64,000 nt of DNA from Terrilactibacillus laevilacticus (GTDB lineage Bacteria > Bacillota > Bacilli > Bacillales > Sporolactobacillaceae). The notes under the pieces are model-generated. The model made no database searches, was not told where the DNA came from, and worked only from the letters and a program-made list of their open reading frames with translations. The position numbers and the translations under genes are program-made. Position 1 is the stretch's first letter. The number at the start of each line of letters is the position of its first letter. This document shows, piece by piece, positions 1 through 8,234 of this stretch. The stretch is taken from NCBI RefSeq assembly GCF_006517395.1, contig NZ_VDCY01000002.1:248001-312000 (forward strand), in the 5' to 3' direction.

Positions 1-166
1 TACTTTCTGATTCCCGTTTTGCAATAGCCGCACGATAATCTTTAAGGTCATTCAATTTACCAGCATCATATAAGACCTTGGCCATTTCATCAAGTACATC
101 CTCTTTCTTCGTACTCTTTAAGTTTAGATTAACCGTTTCGACCGTTAATAATTCTGTTACTTTCAT
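1..166 (-). CDS. fruA: PTS fructose transporter, N-terminal fragment (cut by window edge)
   Basis: The first 55 codons of a gene that continues past the left edge. The visible residues (MKVTELLTVETVNLNLKST, then a helix ending KDYRAAIAKRESE) resemble the start of the EIIA domain of fructose-specific PTS permeases, which phosphorylate fructose to fructose-1-phosphate during uptake. The phospho-accepting His is not reached. A strong AAAGGAGG ribosome binding site lies just upstream, about 18 bp after the end of fruK, so the gene is the third of a fruR-fruK-fruA operon. The identity rests largely on that operon order; domain content beyond EIIA cannot be seen. Confidence 0.82.
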   Translation of the reverse strand, partial: MKVTELLTVETVNLNLKSTKKEDVLDEMAKVLYDAGKLNDLKDYRAAIAKRESES

Positions 167-183
167 TTATGTGTAAACCTCCT

Positions 184-1095
184 TTATACTTCCGATAGCT
201 TTACTTCAGGCAATAAAGCTTCAACATCCTCTTTTGTACATAAATCAACAGAGAAAGCTGTTGCGCTACCTGACGCAGCACCATTATGAAAAGCTTTGAC
301 TATGTCACCGCTAACGGAATATTCCGCTAAGAAACCGCCGACAACGGAGTCTCCAGCTCCTACTGAATTCTTTACTTGACCTTTAGGCGCTGATGCAAAA
401 ACAGCATCCTCTTTTCCTACAAGGAGAGCCCCTTTTCCACCCATAGATACGATAACATGTTCTACACCTAAATCGATTAATTTTCTCGCATGCGAAACAA
501 TATCCTCAACGTTTGTTAGTTCAACACCAAAGTAGTCACCGAGTTCAAGATGATTTGGTTTAATAAGAAATGGTTTCATGGTTACGACTTCATTAAAAGC
601 AGGACCGCTTGTATCAACAATGACTTTGACATTCTTCTTGCTAACGACTTCCATCATATCTTTATAGATTGTTTTTGGTAGTGATTCAGGCACACTTCCA
701 GACAATACAAGAATATCTTGGTCAGTCAGTTCTTTTAATTGATTAAAAAGCTGATCTATGTTTTCTTTTGTTATATCAGGAGCATGTCCATTAATCTCTG
801 TTTCTGTATCACTTTTAACTTTTACATTGATACGGGAGTCTCCACTAACTTCTATGAAGTTTGTCCGAATATCTTCTTTGACTAAGGCTTGTTTGATAAA
901 GTCTCCCGTAAAGCCACCAATAAAACCTAATGTTTCTGAACTGACGCCTAAACGTTTAAGAACAATAGAAACATTTATACCTTTACCTCCAGGCATTTTC
1001 TTATCATTTTTCACACGATTGATTTGTCCAGTTCGAAACTCGTTCACATCTAAAAAATAATCAATTGAAGGATTTAGTGTGCATGTATAAATCAT
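184..1095 (-). CDS. fruK: 1-phosphofructokinase
   Basis: PfkB/ribokinase-family kinase of 303 residues, the usual length for FruK. It phosphorylates fructose-1-phosphate to fructose-1,6-bisphosphate in the cytoplasm. It starts with the typical MIYTCTLNPSIDY motif, has the GGKGINVS substrate-binding motif near residue 37 and the C-terminal PfkB signature GAGDSVVGGFLAEY with the catalytic Asp near residue 248. Its start overlaps the end of fruR by four bases and fruA follows within 20 bp, so the three genes are almost certainly co-transcribed. Tagatose-6-phosphate kinase is a related alternative, but the DeoR regulator plus fructose PTS neighbour favour FruK. Confidence 0.93.
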   Translation of the reverse strand: MIYTCTLNPSIDYFLDVNEFRTGQINRVKNDKKMPGGKGINVSIVLKRLGVSSETLGFIGGFTGDFIKQALVKEDIRTNFIEVSGDSRINVKVKSDTETEINGHAPDITKENIDQLFNQLKELTDQDILVLSGSVPESLPKTIYKDMMEVVSKKNVKVIVDTSGPAFNEVVTMKPFLIKPNHLELGDYFGVELTNVEDIVSHARKLIDLGVEHVIVSMGGKGALLVGKEDAVFASAPKGQVKNSVGAGDSVVGGFLAEYSVSGDIVKAFHNGAASGSATAFSVDLCTKEDVEALLPEVKLSEV

Positions 1096-1844
1096 ATCTC
1101 GACCGCCTCAATTCTTGTTATTTGTTGATATTTCAATAATTTTTTACTGTTCTTTCTATTATTGGTTATAATGACAGCTTTATTTAACGGATTTACAGAG
1201 CTAAATGTGACCTGATCAAATTTTGATTGATCGGCTAATACATAGCAGACATCTGACAACGACATGACCTTTTGTTTAATTAAACCTTCATCTGGGTCAG
1301 GTGTTGTAAAACCATACGTTGTATCAATGCCGTTCATTCCCATAAAGCATTTATCAAAATGATAATGTGCCAGACCATCAAGTGCCCCTTTACCAACAAA
1401 AGCACTGGTGAGTGTTTTAATTCTGCCGCCAATACTATAAGTAGGAATACCTATATCAACACATTGTTCAATGATAGACAACCCATTTGTTACTACAATT
1501 ATATTATGTCTTAAAAACTCAACCATATTAACAACGGTTGTACCAGCGTCTAAAAAAATACAATCTCCCGGTTCCACCAAATTAGCTGCAAATTCTGCGA
1601 TCGCTTTCTTTTGTTCAACATTACGAACTCTTCTTGCTCCTAGAGAAGTTTCAACATTCGGAGAAAGTATAGATTGAGCACCACCATGAAAACGTTTAAG
1701 TTTGTTTTCTTTTTCTAAATAACTTAAATCTCTTCTGATTGTTGCTTCTGAACACTGCGTCCACTCAGCTAATTCTCTTATAGAAACTAAGTTTTTTTCA
1801 TTAATTAGGCTCAATATAAGATGACGTCTTGATGGAGTTAACAC
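1092..1844 (-). CDS. fruR: DeoR-family fructose operon repressor
   Basis: DeoR-type regulator of 250 residues: N-terminal winged helix-turn-helix (LTPSRRHLILSLINEKN, then a recognition helix around SEATIRRDLSYLEKENK) and a C-terminal sugar-phosphate sensor domain with the GTTVVNMVEF and NGLSI motifs. I chose the GTG start at 1844 because GAGGTG lies six bases before it and because a consensus promoter (-35 at 1890-1895, -10 at 1867-1872) would fall inside the gene if the upstream ATG at 1895 were used. It overlaps fruK by four bases. By analogy with Bacillus FruR it probably represses its own operon and responds to fructose-1-phosphate; that is inference. Confidence 0.9.
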   Translation of the reverse strand: MLTPSRRHLILSLINEKNLVSIRELAEWTQCSEATIRRDLSYLEKENKLKRFHGGAQSILSPNVETSLGARRVRNVEQKKAIAEFAANLVEPGDCIFLDAGTTVVNMVEFLRHNIIVVTNGLSIIEQCVDIGIPTYSIGGRIKTLTSAFVGKGALDGLAHYHFDKCFMGMNGIDTTYGFTTPDPDEGLIKQKVMSLSDVCYVLADQSKFDQVTFSSVNPLNKAVIITNNRKNSKKLLKYQQITRIEAVEI

Positions 1845-1866
1845 CCAAATCACCTCACCAATGACC

Positions 1867-1895
1867 ATTATAGATGAATGCCCTTTCTTATTCAA
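1867..1895 (-). promoter_or_regulatory. sigma-A promoter of fruRKA
   Basis: On the minus strand TTGAAT (1890-1895) and TATAAT (1867-1872) are separated by exactly 17 bases. Transcription would start about 15 bases before the GTG start of fruR. Confidence 0.7.
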
Positions 1896-1925
1896 TCAAA
1901 AAAATGCAATTTCGCTCACAAATAA

Positions 1926-1939
1926 AACAAACGTTAACA
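1926..1939. promoter_or_regulatory. possible catabolite-responsive (cre-like) site
   Basis: The 14-mer AACAAACGTTAACA has the central CG and A/T flanks of a CcpA cre box but matches the consensus at only about nine positions. It lies about 30 bp upstream of the fru -35 box. Weak; listed because fructose operons are often under CcpA control. Confidence 0.2.
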
Positions 1940-2156
1940 AAACTTTAATAAATTTAGACGGATATTTTGTAGAAATAACTCGAAATTCCAATTAATTTGT
2001 ATCCTTGATTGCTTATTTTATAGTTTTGTGATTATTTCTGATCATTTTTACTATACCCTTATTGAGACTGTCCTAACATGGATGATTGTTATCCTGTAAT
2101 TGAATTTATATCGGTGCTATGGATGATAACCATCAAAATATGAAAATGGTCTTTTA

Positions 2157-2235
2157 CCTAAAGAAAACTTGCAAAGGCGCAGACAGAGGCATAGTTGAAC
2201 TTAATTTATTCTTTCTAAGAGCGCAAAAAATAACC
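2157..2235. repeat. dispersed repeat family R3, copy 1 (shortened)
   Basis: Shares AAAGAAAACTTG, GGCGCAGACAGAGGC, AGTTG-ACTTA and TTCTTTCTWAGAG blocks with copies at about 6655 and 14917. This copy lacks the GCCGATTGGCCAGCCTGT part. It lies between the fru promoter and the qox terminator. The rest of the 1896-2290 gap shows no gene. Confidence 0.6.
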
Positions 2236-2268
2236 ATAAGAATCAATCGGGATTGATTCTTATGGTTA
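2225..2268 (-). terminator. intrinsic terminator of qoxABCD
   Basis: Perfect 18-bp inverted repeat, arms 2231-2248 and 2251-2268 with a GG loop, followed on the minus strand by TTTTTT. It lies about 190 bp after the qoxD stop, beyond repeat R2 copy A, and would stop qox read-through into the fru region. Confidence 0.75.
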
Positions 2269-2291
2269 TAAGTTATTGCTATGTTTTTTCT

Positions 2292-2453
2292 TTTATCCCG
2301 CCTTAACGGAAAGTAAAGACCCCCACCTCAAGATGAGTATCCAAAGAAGATAGGTGGGGATGACGCAGGCTAAAAACCAGGCGTCCTGTCGCAACGCCTG
2401 CACTAGCACATCCTGTGCGTCGAAAGACCCCCACTGATGGAAGTTTCACTTCA
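2292..2453. repeat. dispersed repeat family R2, copy A
   Basis: About 160 bp, running from TTATCCCGCCTTAACGG, through a CCCCCACCT/AGGTGGGG hairpin and CCTGTGCGTCGAA, to CCCACTGATGGAAGTTTCAC. It shares these blocks with copies at 46921, 48448 and 51253. It ends directly at the qoxD stop codon, and on the minus strand its end forms the hairpin AACTTCCA-TCAG-TGGGGGTC followed by TTTC, a likely first terminator for qoxD. Confidence 0.75.
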
Positions 2454-2756
2454 TCAGACCGTAAACCACATGATCCAAAGCGAGCCATAAACGACGACGG
2501 CTGCGATATAAAAACCAAAGGCAATGGCTAATATTCTGTAACCTCGACCATGATTCTCATTAATGTGCATGAACATTAACAATTGAATAAAGGCTTGGCA
2601 AATCGCTAACAAAACGATAATAGTTAATGTTGCCACCGTAGGAAGGGATAATGAAACGACAACCCACAAAGCAAGTAACGTCAAAATAAGTGATAAAGCT
2701 AATCCAATAACATGTTTCCACGGAAATTTATTAAGTTCATGGTTATTTGCGCTCAT
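2454..2756 (-). CDS. qoxD: cytochrome aa3 quinol oxidase subunit IV
   Basis: Small membrane protein of 100 residues starting MSANNHELNKFPWKHVIG, with three predicted transmembrane helices, typical of the COX4/QoxD family. It helps assemble or stabilise the quinol oxidase and carries no redox centre. The ATG at 2756 overlaps the TAA of qoxC by one base (TAATG), which supports this start over an in-frame ATG 48 bases upstream inside qoxC. The motif FIQLLMFMHINEN is characteristic of the family. Last gene of qoxABCD. Confidence 0.9.
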   Translation of the reverse strand: MSANNHELNKFPWKHVIGLALSLILTLLALWVVVSLSLPTVATLTIIVLLAICQAFIQLLMFMHINENHGRGYRILAIAFGFYIAAVVVYGSLWIMWFTV

Positions 2757-3358
2757 TATAACACCAACCCTGTCAAATAAACTGCTGTGAAAATGAAGAT
2801 CCATACAACATCAAGAAAGTGCCAGTACAAACCGATAATGAAAGCTTTACGAGCGGTAACAGGTGTTACTCCTCGTCTAAGAAGTTGAATAACAACGCAA
2901 ATCATCCAGACAATCCCTAAGCTAACGTGTGCACCGTGAGTACCAACAAGGACAAAGAAACCTGATAGAAAGGCACTTGTTTGAATGGTCGCATGTTCCA
3001 CAGTTACATAGGTTATAAATTCGTTAAGCTCCATGCCTACAAATCCAAGACCTAGTAGTAATGTAATGACAAGCCAAGCAACAAGTCCTTTGACATTGTG
3101 TCTTCTAAGTTCTATGGTTCCTAAACCACATGTAAAACTACTGATCAATAATAGAAAAGTCTCGATCATAAATTCTCTGACTTCAAACAAGTCTTTTGAT
3201 GTCGGACCACCTGCTGTGTGGCTGTGCAAGACAAGGTAGACTGAAAATAGAGCCGAAAACAAGACAATTTCAGCACCTAGAAACACCCAGAAACCAAGAA
3301 TTTTGTTACTGCCTTCTTCTGTAGAGTATTCAATCGGTGTATGATTTGTTGTCTCCAT
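2756..3358 (-). CDS. qoxC: cytochrome aa3 quinol oxidase subunit III
   Basis: Heme-copper oxidase subunit III of 200 residues with five predicted transmembrane helices. Motifs include FWVFLGAEIVLFSALFSVYL, the family Glu in MELNEF, GTHGAHVSLG and YWHFLDVVWIFIF. It supports proton uptake and stability of subunit I. Its ATG overlaps the qoxB stop as TAATG and it couples the same way to qoxD, so translation of the last three genes is probably linked. Confidence 0.93.
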   Translation of the reverse strand: METTNHTPIEYSTEEGSNKILGFWVFLGAEIVLFSALFSVYLVLHSHTAGGPTSKDLFEVREFMIETFLLLISSFTCGLGTIELRRHNVKGLVAWLVITLLLGLGFVGMELNEFITYVTVEHATIQTSAFLSGFFVLVGTHGAHVSLGIVWMICVVIQLLRRGVTPVTARKAFIIGLYWHFLDVVWIFIFTAVYLTGLVL

Positions 3359-5325
3359 TACGATAACCTCCCTGCTGCACGTTCTGTTTGTTCCACTTCT
3401 TCAGCTGGTATATGATGATGGTCGTCATGATCTTTAAATGATCGTAATATCATACATACAACGATACCAATGGCCCCAGGTATCGCCATCCAGTACCATT
3501 CAAAAACAAGACCAAATCCAGCTATGAAAAAGAATACAGATAAGATAAATGGAATTCCACTATCATTTGGCATATGAATCGCTTGAAACGGTGCTTTGTA
3601 GATAGAGTCAGCTGTTCCCTTTTCTTTCATATGTGCAAATGCATCAACCGTTTCTACCTGTGGAATATGAGCAAAATTATATTCGGGAGCAGGTGATGAT
3701 GTTGCCCATTCTAAAGTTCGGCCGTTCCACGGATCTCCCGTTGTATCTCTTTTTCCATATTTTGCACTGTAAACAATCATCCAAACCATAATAAGGAACC
3801 CTACACCCATACCGAAGGCTCCAAGTGTAATAATAAGGTTTAACGGTTCCCACCCTAAGCCTGAAGGGAAAGTATACATTCTACGAGTCATTCCCATTAA
3901 ACCAATAAAATACATTGGTAAGAAACAGATATTATAGGAAATCATAAATACCCAGAATGCCCATTTTCCTAATCGTTCGTTGAGAATATGACCAAACATT
4001 TTTGGCCACCAATAATGTAATCCAGCAAACACACCAAAGACGGTACCTGCAATGAGTACATTATGGAAGTGCGCAATAAGAAAGTAACTATTGTGATATT
4101 GATAATCGGCTGGTGCAAGTGAAAGCATAACACCTGTAATACCACCAATAGTAAAGTTTGGGATAAATGCTAATGCCCATAACATCGCTGTCGTAAATTC
4201 AATTCGTCCTTTATTTAACGTAAACAGCCAGTTAAATATTTTTACACCCGTTGGTATTGCGATAATCATCGTTGAGATGGAGAAGAATGAATTGACCATA
4301 GCTGTATTACCCATTGTAAAGAAGTGGTGAAGCCATGTTGTAAAACTCAAAACTGAAATCGCAATCATAGACCAAACCATCGCTTTATAACCGAAAAGCG
4401 TTTTATGTGCAAAGGTTGAAATAACCTCTGAGAAAATTCCCAATACAGGGATAAGTACAATATAAACCTCAGGATGTCCCCATATCCAGAAAAGGTTAGC
4501 CCACATCATCGGTGAACCGCCGGCTTCTATTGTAAAGAAATGCGCACCGAATAAACGATCAATCGACATAAGTGCTAAGGCAATCGTAAGTACGGGAAAA
4601 GCAAATATAACAATAATCGAAGTAACTAGTGTAGACCAAGTAAACATTGGCATTTTGAACAACGTCATACCTGGAGCTCTCATTTTAAAAATGGTAACTA
4701 AGAAGTTAACACCAGTGGCTAAGGTTCCAATCCCAGAAATTTGTAATGCAATAAGATAGTAATTTTCTCCGACACCTGGGTCTAGCTTTAACCCTGCTAG
4801 CGGGGCATAACTAGTCCAACCTGCGTCTGGTGATCCCCCGATAACGAATGAAATGTTAAATAACATCGCTGCTAGGAAAAACAACCAGAAACTTACCGCA
4901 TTAAGAAACGGAAAGGCGACATCTCTCGCACCAATTTGAAGAGGCACGGCAATGTTCATCAATCCAAAGATAAACGGCATGGCCATAAAGAAAATCATGA
5001 TTGTTCCATGTGTTGTGAATATCTCATTATAGTGCTGAGATGTTAAAAATGTATTATTTGGGATAATGAGCTGTGCACGCATAAGAAGCGCATCAACACC
5101 ACCCCTAAACAGCATCAATATAGCGGCAATAATATACATGATACCAATCTTTTTATGGTCAACAGTGGTTAACCACTCATCCCACAGCCACTTCCATTTT
5201 TTGAAATAGGTTAAATAAAATACGATCCCTATTGATGCTAAGGCAATCGATGCATCTGCACCATAGATCATTGGATCTCCTGTTACAAAAAAGGAGCCTA
5301 AGAACGATTTTATGTTTTCGATCAA
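3358..5325 (-). CDS. qoxB: cytochrome aa3 quinol oxidase subunit I
   Basis: Catalytic heme-copper oxidase subunit, 655 residues, close in layout to Bacillus QoxB. It oxidises menaquinol, reduces O2 at the heme a3-CuB site and pumps protons. Visible landmarks: [15 protein letters not shown] (low-spin heme His), [12 protein letters not shown] (CuB His with the cross-linked Tyr), HHFFTMG (CuB His pair) and [14 protein letters not shown] (heme ligands; Asn follows HFH as in E. coli CyoB, where I recall Bacillus QoxB having Tyr). I chose the TTG at 5325 because GGGAGG lies eight bases upstream and the protein then begins close to the FFVTGDP motif, as in Bacillus; the ATG at 5370 would overlap qoxA by 44 bases. 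Confidence 0.95.
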   Translation of the reverse strand: MIENIKSFLGSFFVTGDPMIYGADASIALASIGIVFYLTYFKKWKWLWDEWLTTVDHKKIGIMYIIAAILMLFRGGVDALLMRAQLIIPNNTFLTSQHYNEIFTTHGTIMIFFMAMPFIFGLMNIAVPLQIGARDVAFPFLNAVSFWLFFLAAMLFNISFVIGGSPDAGWTSYAPLAGLKLDPGVGENYYLIALQISGIGTLATGVNFLVTIFKMRAPGMTLFKMPMFTWSTLVTSIIVIFAFPVLTIALALMSIDRLFGAHFFTIEAGGSPMMWANLFWIWGHPEVYIVLIPVLGIFSEVISTFAHKTLFGYKAMVWSMIAISVLSFTTWLHHFFTMGNTAMVNSFFSISTMIIAIPTGVKIFNWLFTLNKGRIEFTTAMLWALAFIPNFTIGGITGVMLSLAPADYQYHNSYFLIAHFHNVLIAGTVFGVFAGLHYWWPKMFGHILNERLGKWAFWVFMISYNICFLPMYFIGLMGMTRRMYTFPSGLGWEPLNLIITLGAFGMGVGFLIMVWMIVYSAKYGKRDTTGDPWNGRTLEWATSSPAPEYNFAHIPQVETVDAFAHMKEKGTADSIYKAPFQAIHMPNDSGIPFILSVFFFIAGFGLVFEWYWMAIPGAIGIVVCMILRSFKDHDDHHHIPAEEVEQTERAAGRLS

Positions 5326-5326
5326 C

Positions 5327-6286
5327 TTACTTTCCTCCCTTCGTGCTGTCATCCGACATATCCATTCCATCCATGTCGTTGTCTTGGGATTTTAAATCCA
5401 TATGATTTTCCGGGATATCCATATGTTCCATGTGATTCATTTTTTTCATGGCTTTATTGTCTTTTTTATCCAATTCTTTTGGATATGACGAAAATGCACT
5501 CGTTTTTACATTACTTGGTTTCAAAAGATCCTCATATTTAGACATCGTCAAAGCTGGTTTTGTATCTTTAATATTTTGAATCCAAGCTTTATAATCGGCA
5601 TCTGTCTTTGATAAGACATGGAATTGCATCCCTGCAAAACCTCTACCAGAGAAATTGGCACTTCTTCCTAAGTAATTTCCAACATGATCAGCTTGCAGCC
5701 ATAGTTTCATCGGCATGTCAGGCATTGTATATTGTTGACCACCTAGTTCTGGAACCCAAAATGAGTTCATCGATGAATGAGCAAATAAATTAAATTTGAC
5801 CGGCGTATCCTCCGGAATAACAACATAATTGACCGTTTGAATACCCTCGTCTGGATATCTAAATATCCACTTCCAATCCGCAGAAGTTACATTGATAGTA
5901 ATAGCTTCTTTTTTTGACATACCCTCTGCAGGTTTAGGTGGGCCGTCTAAAGCAAACAATGTTTTAACAGTTGGAACAGCTAATAAAATACAAATAATCA
6001 CAGGGATAAGTGTCCATGTAATTTCAAGTTTTGTATTCCCATGATTATTAGGATCGTATCCTGCATGATTATTTTTTCGTCCAAATTTCACAAGTACGTA
6101 AATAAAAATAATGAGCACAACAGCAAAGATAAAGGCTGTAAGAATAACGGACCAGATAATCAAATGATATTGTTGCCGAGCTATAGGTCCCTGTGGATTT
6201 AACACAGCAATCTTATTCGTACAACCTGTTAAAAATAGCAATAATAAAGAACATGCTCCGATTAATTTCATAGCAAGTTTTTTCAT
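5327..6286 (-). CDS. qoxA: cytochrome aa3 quinol oxidase subunit II, Met/His-rich tail
   Basis: Lipoprotein of 319 residues with signal peptide and lipobox LTGC near residue 22, two transmembrane helices (about 40-70 and 90-110), then an extracytoplasmic cupredoxin fold. The [10 protein letters not shown] and [21 protein letters not shown] stretches match QoxA/CyoA. The CuA-site Cys residues of cytochrome c oxidases are absent, as expected for a quinol oxidase. Oddly, the last ~35 residues are very rich in Met, His and Asp ([20 protein letters not shown]), a possible metal-binding tail outside the membrane. First gene of qoxABCD; good AGGGAGG site. Confidence 0.94.
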   Translation of the reverse strand: MKKLAMKLIGACSLLLLFLTGCTNKIAVLNPQGPIARQQYHLIIWSVILTAFIFAVVLIIFIYVLVKFGRKNNHAGYDPNNHGNTKLEITWTLIPVIICILLAVPTVKTLFALDGPPKPAEGMSKKEAITINVTSADWKWIFRYPDEGIQTVNYVVIPEDTPVKFNLFAHSSMNSFWVPELGGQQYTMPDMPMKLWLQADHVGNYLGRSANFSGRGFAGMQFHVLSKTDADYKAWIQNIKDTKPALTMSKYEDLLKPSNVKTSAFSSYPKELDKKDNKAMKKMNHMEHMDIPENHMDLKSQDNDMDGMDMSDDSTKGGK

Positions 6287-6357
6287 AATTGCTTAAATTC
6301 CTCCCTTCTTTCCGTATACATTTTCTCTAAGTAGAATTCGCCTTACACGCAATCATT

Positions 6358-6366
6358 ATTATAGCA
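6358..6366 (-). promoter_or_regulatory. candidate extended -10 promoter of qoxABCD
   Basis: On the minus strand TGCTATAAT, an extended -10 element, lies about 70 bp before the qoxA ATG. No good -35 hexamer is visible. The remainder of the 6287-6810 gap is AT-rich and holds repeat R3 copy 2 and a terminator but no gene. Confidence 0.4.
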
Positions 6367-6654
6367 TAATTTTTCATTATAACCTCATTAAATGAATTTA
6401 TACTATAATAATGTTTACAACAAATATAAGTGTCTAAATTTATTCGGTTTTTAGATATAATATCGACACGATTCGTTCTCTTTTATGCGAACAACCATTA
6501 CTTATTCTACCATGTTATACCACTTTTCTTAGTCTATTCAAACATAACTCTTGGCATACAACAAAATAGCGATTAGTATATTATTCAATTTGATTAAAAA
6601 TTAATATAATTTAAAAGTTTCTAGAGGAATATTTATAAATAAGGAAGGTCTTTA

Positions 6655-6740
6655 AACGTAAAGATAACTTGCCGATTGTGGGGCCTATAAGGTACAGACC
6701 GAGGCCTAGTTGCACGTAATACTTTCTTAAAGTGTTAAAA
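6655..6740. repeat. dispersed repeat family R3, copy 2
   Basis: AAAGATAACTTGCCGATTG, then GGGCCTATAAGGTACAGACCGAGGCC, AGTTGCACGTAAT and TTTCTTAAAGTGTTAAAA. It matches blocks of the copies at 2157 and 14917. It runs into the terminator palindrome beside the cell-wall hydrolase gene. Confidence 0.6.
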
Positions 6741-6766
6741 AGTTGCATAGCGATCGCTATGCAACT
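6737..6766 (-). terminator. intrinsic terminator with a 26-bp perfect palindrome
   Basis: Bases 6741-6766 are a perfect 26-bp palindrome centred on GCGATCGC, followed on the minus strand by TTTTT. It sits 45 bp after the stop of the NlpC/P60-LysM gene. Confidence 0.75.
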
Positions 6767-6810
6767 CATATATTTATTCTTATACAAGAATAGATCAAGT
6801 TATCTACTTT

Positions 6811-7920
6811 TTACTGAGGGATCGAGAGGGTTTGACCCGGGTATATAATAATGGAACTTAAGTGATTGGCTTTCATTAATTTATTGACTGTCACGTCGTG
6901 AAGTGTAGCTATATCCCATAAACTATCACCGCTCTTTACTTTATAAGTACCAGATTTTGATGATGGCGACGTAGATGTTACCTTATTTACCTCCGCTTTC
7001 ACCGAGCCATTTACTTTTAATGTTTGACCTGGGTAAATCATATCTGATTTTAACTTGTTAAGACTTTTTAAAGTTGAGACAGTCGTCTTATACTTGTTAG
7101 CAATTTTCCAAAGTGAATCGCCTGAACTTACTCTATATGTACCAGTTGAAGAACGAGTAGTTGAACTAGTTGACGTGGTTGTTGTTTTTGGCTTATTCAC
7201 GCTTGGTTGTTGTGCCTTTTGGGTAGCTCCTGAAATAGTCAATTTTTGACCAATATGTATTATATCTGAAGTTAGATGATTTAGAGATTTAAGAGTAGAA
7301 ATTGATACACCATATTGCTGACTAATTTTCCAAAGTGAATCCCCGCTCTTAACGATATACGAACCGTTTGAAGATGAGCTAGTAGCTGAATTTGAGTTTG
7401 AGTTTGAGTTTGAACTTGTATTTGTATTTTGTGGATGGTAGGTCATATTGCTAGGTCCACTAGAGTTGGTATTCAGAACTCTTCGCGATGTAACATAAGC
7501 TTTTGACCAATATGATGAAAACACATTTGTTAAATGAACGCCATAAGTTTCTTCCGCATCGATCATTTTCCCATTTCCAGCGTAAATGCCGACATGATTA
7601 ATACTGCCATTTTGGTCGGTGTCAAAAAATATCAAATCACCAACTTGTAAATTACTTTTACTTACTGGTTGTCCAACTAAAGCCTGCTGTGACGATACCC
7701 GAGGTAAATTAATACCGAAATTAGCAAATACCGTTTTTGTGAATGAGGAGCAGTCAAATGAATTCGTTACACCAACTAACGCTCCGTAAACATAAGGTGT
7801 CCCTAGAAATTTCTCACCAAACTGGATAATTTCTTGTCCTGATGCTGCAAATGATTGGCTATTACCAGCTAATACGATGCCTCCAGCCAATATTGCAGGA
7901 ATAATTATTTTTTTCATCAT
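6811..7920 (-). CDS. secreted NlpC/P60 peptidoglycan endopeptidase with three LysM domains
   Basis: 369 residues. A signal peptide (about 1-25, ending SQSFAA) is followed by an NlpC/P60 domain (about 27-150) with catalytic Cys in SFDCSSF and His in NHVGIYAGNGK, then three LysM repeats (about 189-232, 262-306, 325-369), each with the SGDSLWKIA-type core and spaced by Ser/Thr-rich linkers. Such enzymes cut D-Glu-mesoDAP bonds in the stem peptide; the LysM domains bind glycan. Catalytic domain first and LysM last is the reverse of Bacillus LytE/LytF/CwlS. It stands alone on the minus strand with its own terminator. Confidence 0.88.
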   Translation of the reverse strand: MMKKIIIPAILAGGIVLAGNSQSFAASGQEIIQFGEKFLGTPYVYGALVGVTNSFDCSSFTKTVFANFGINLPRVSSQQALVGQPVSKSNLQVGDLIFFDTDQNGSINHVGIYAGNGKMIDAEETYGVHLTNVFSSYWSKAYVTSRRVLNTNSSGPSNMTYHPQNTNTSSNSNSNSNSATSSSSNGSYIVKSGDSLWKISQQYGVSISTLKSLNHLTSDIIHIGQKLTISGATQKAQQPSVNKPKTTTTSTSSTTRSSTGTYRVSSGDSLWKIANKYKTTVSTLKSLNKLKSDMIYPGQTLKVNGSVKAEVNKVTSTSPSSKSGTYKVKSGDSLWDIATLHDVTVNKLMKANHLSSIIIYPGQTLSIPQ

Positions 7921-8234
7921 ATCCCCCCAAGATGTATAAAGTTCTGCATTCTATTTAATATAAATTTTTATCGAGAGCCATTAAAGTCTATTTTTCTAGT
8001 TAACAGGAATAGTAAAGCAAGTCATCTATAAAGATAGAATAACATCCATTCACTAGATGTCATCAGACTTTCCTATCAATTATATGATTAATTTAAAATT
8101 TTTAATTGATAACCTCTGATAATCAATATTATATGCTTATTTTACTATTAATCAACCCAAAACTTTGCAAATATTGTCGTATTTTACCTATATTTTGCCG
8201 TTTTTCTTGACTACTGAAGTTGTTTAGAAATTAA
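7921..8234. other. AT-rich intergenic gap
   Basis: I see no gene, repeat-family copy or convincing terminator here. It should hold the promoter of the cell-wall hydrolase gene and the 3' end of the GGDEF gene transcript. Confidence 0.5.

Noticed and set aside
2292-2453. Left or right end of an IS200/IS605 element
   Set aside because: Hairpins are suggestive, but no TnpA or TnpB coding remnant is present and the copies share no consistent target tetranucleotide that I can see.
2303-2524. 73-residue minus-strand reading frame overlapping qoxD and repeat R2
   Set aside because: It lies mostly inside the R2 repeat, has no ribosome binding site, and a similar frame with the same KLPSVGVFRRTG peptide appears wherever R2 occurs (also at 46740-46967 and 46753-46980 on either strand). 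A shadow of the repeat.
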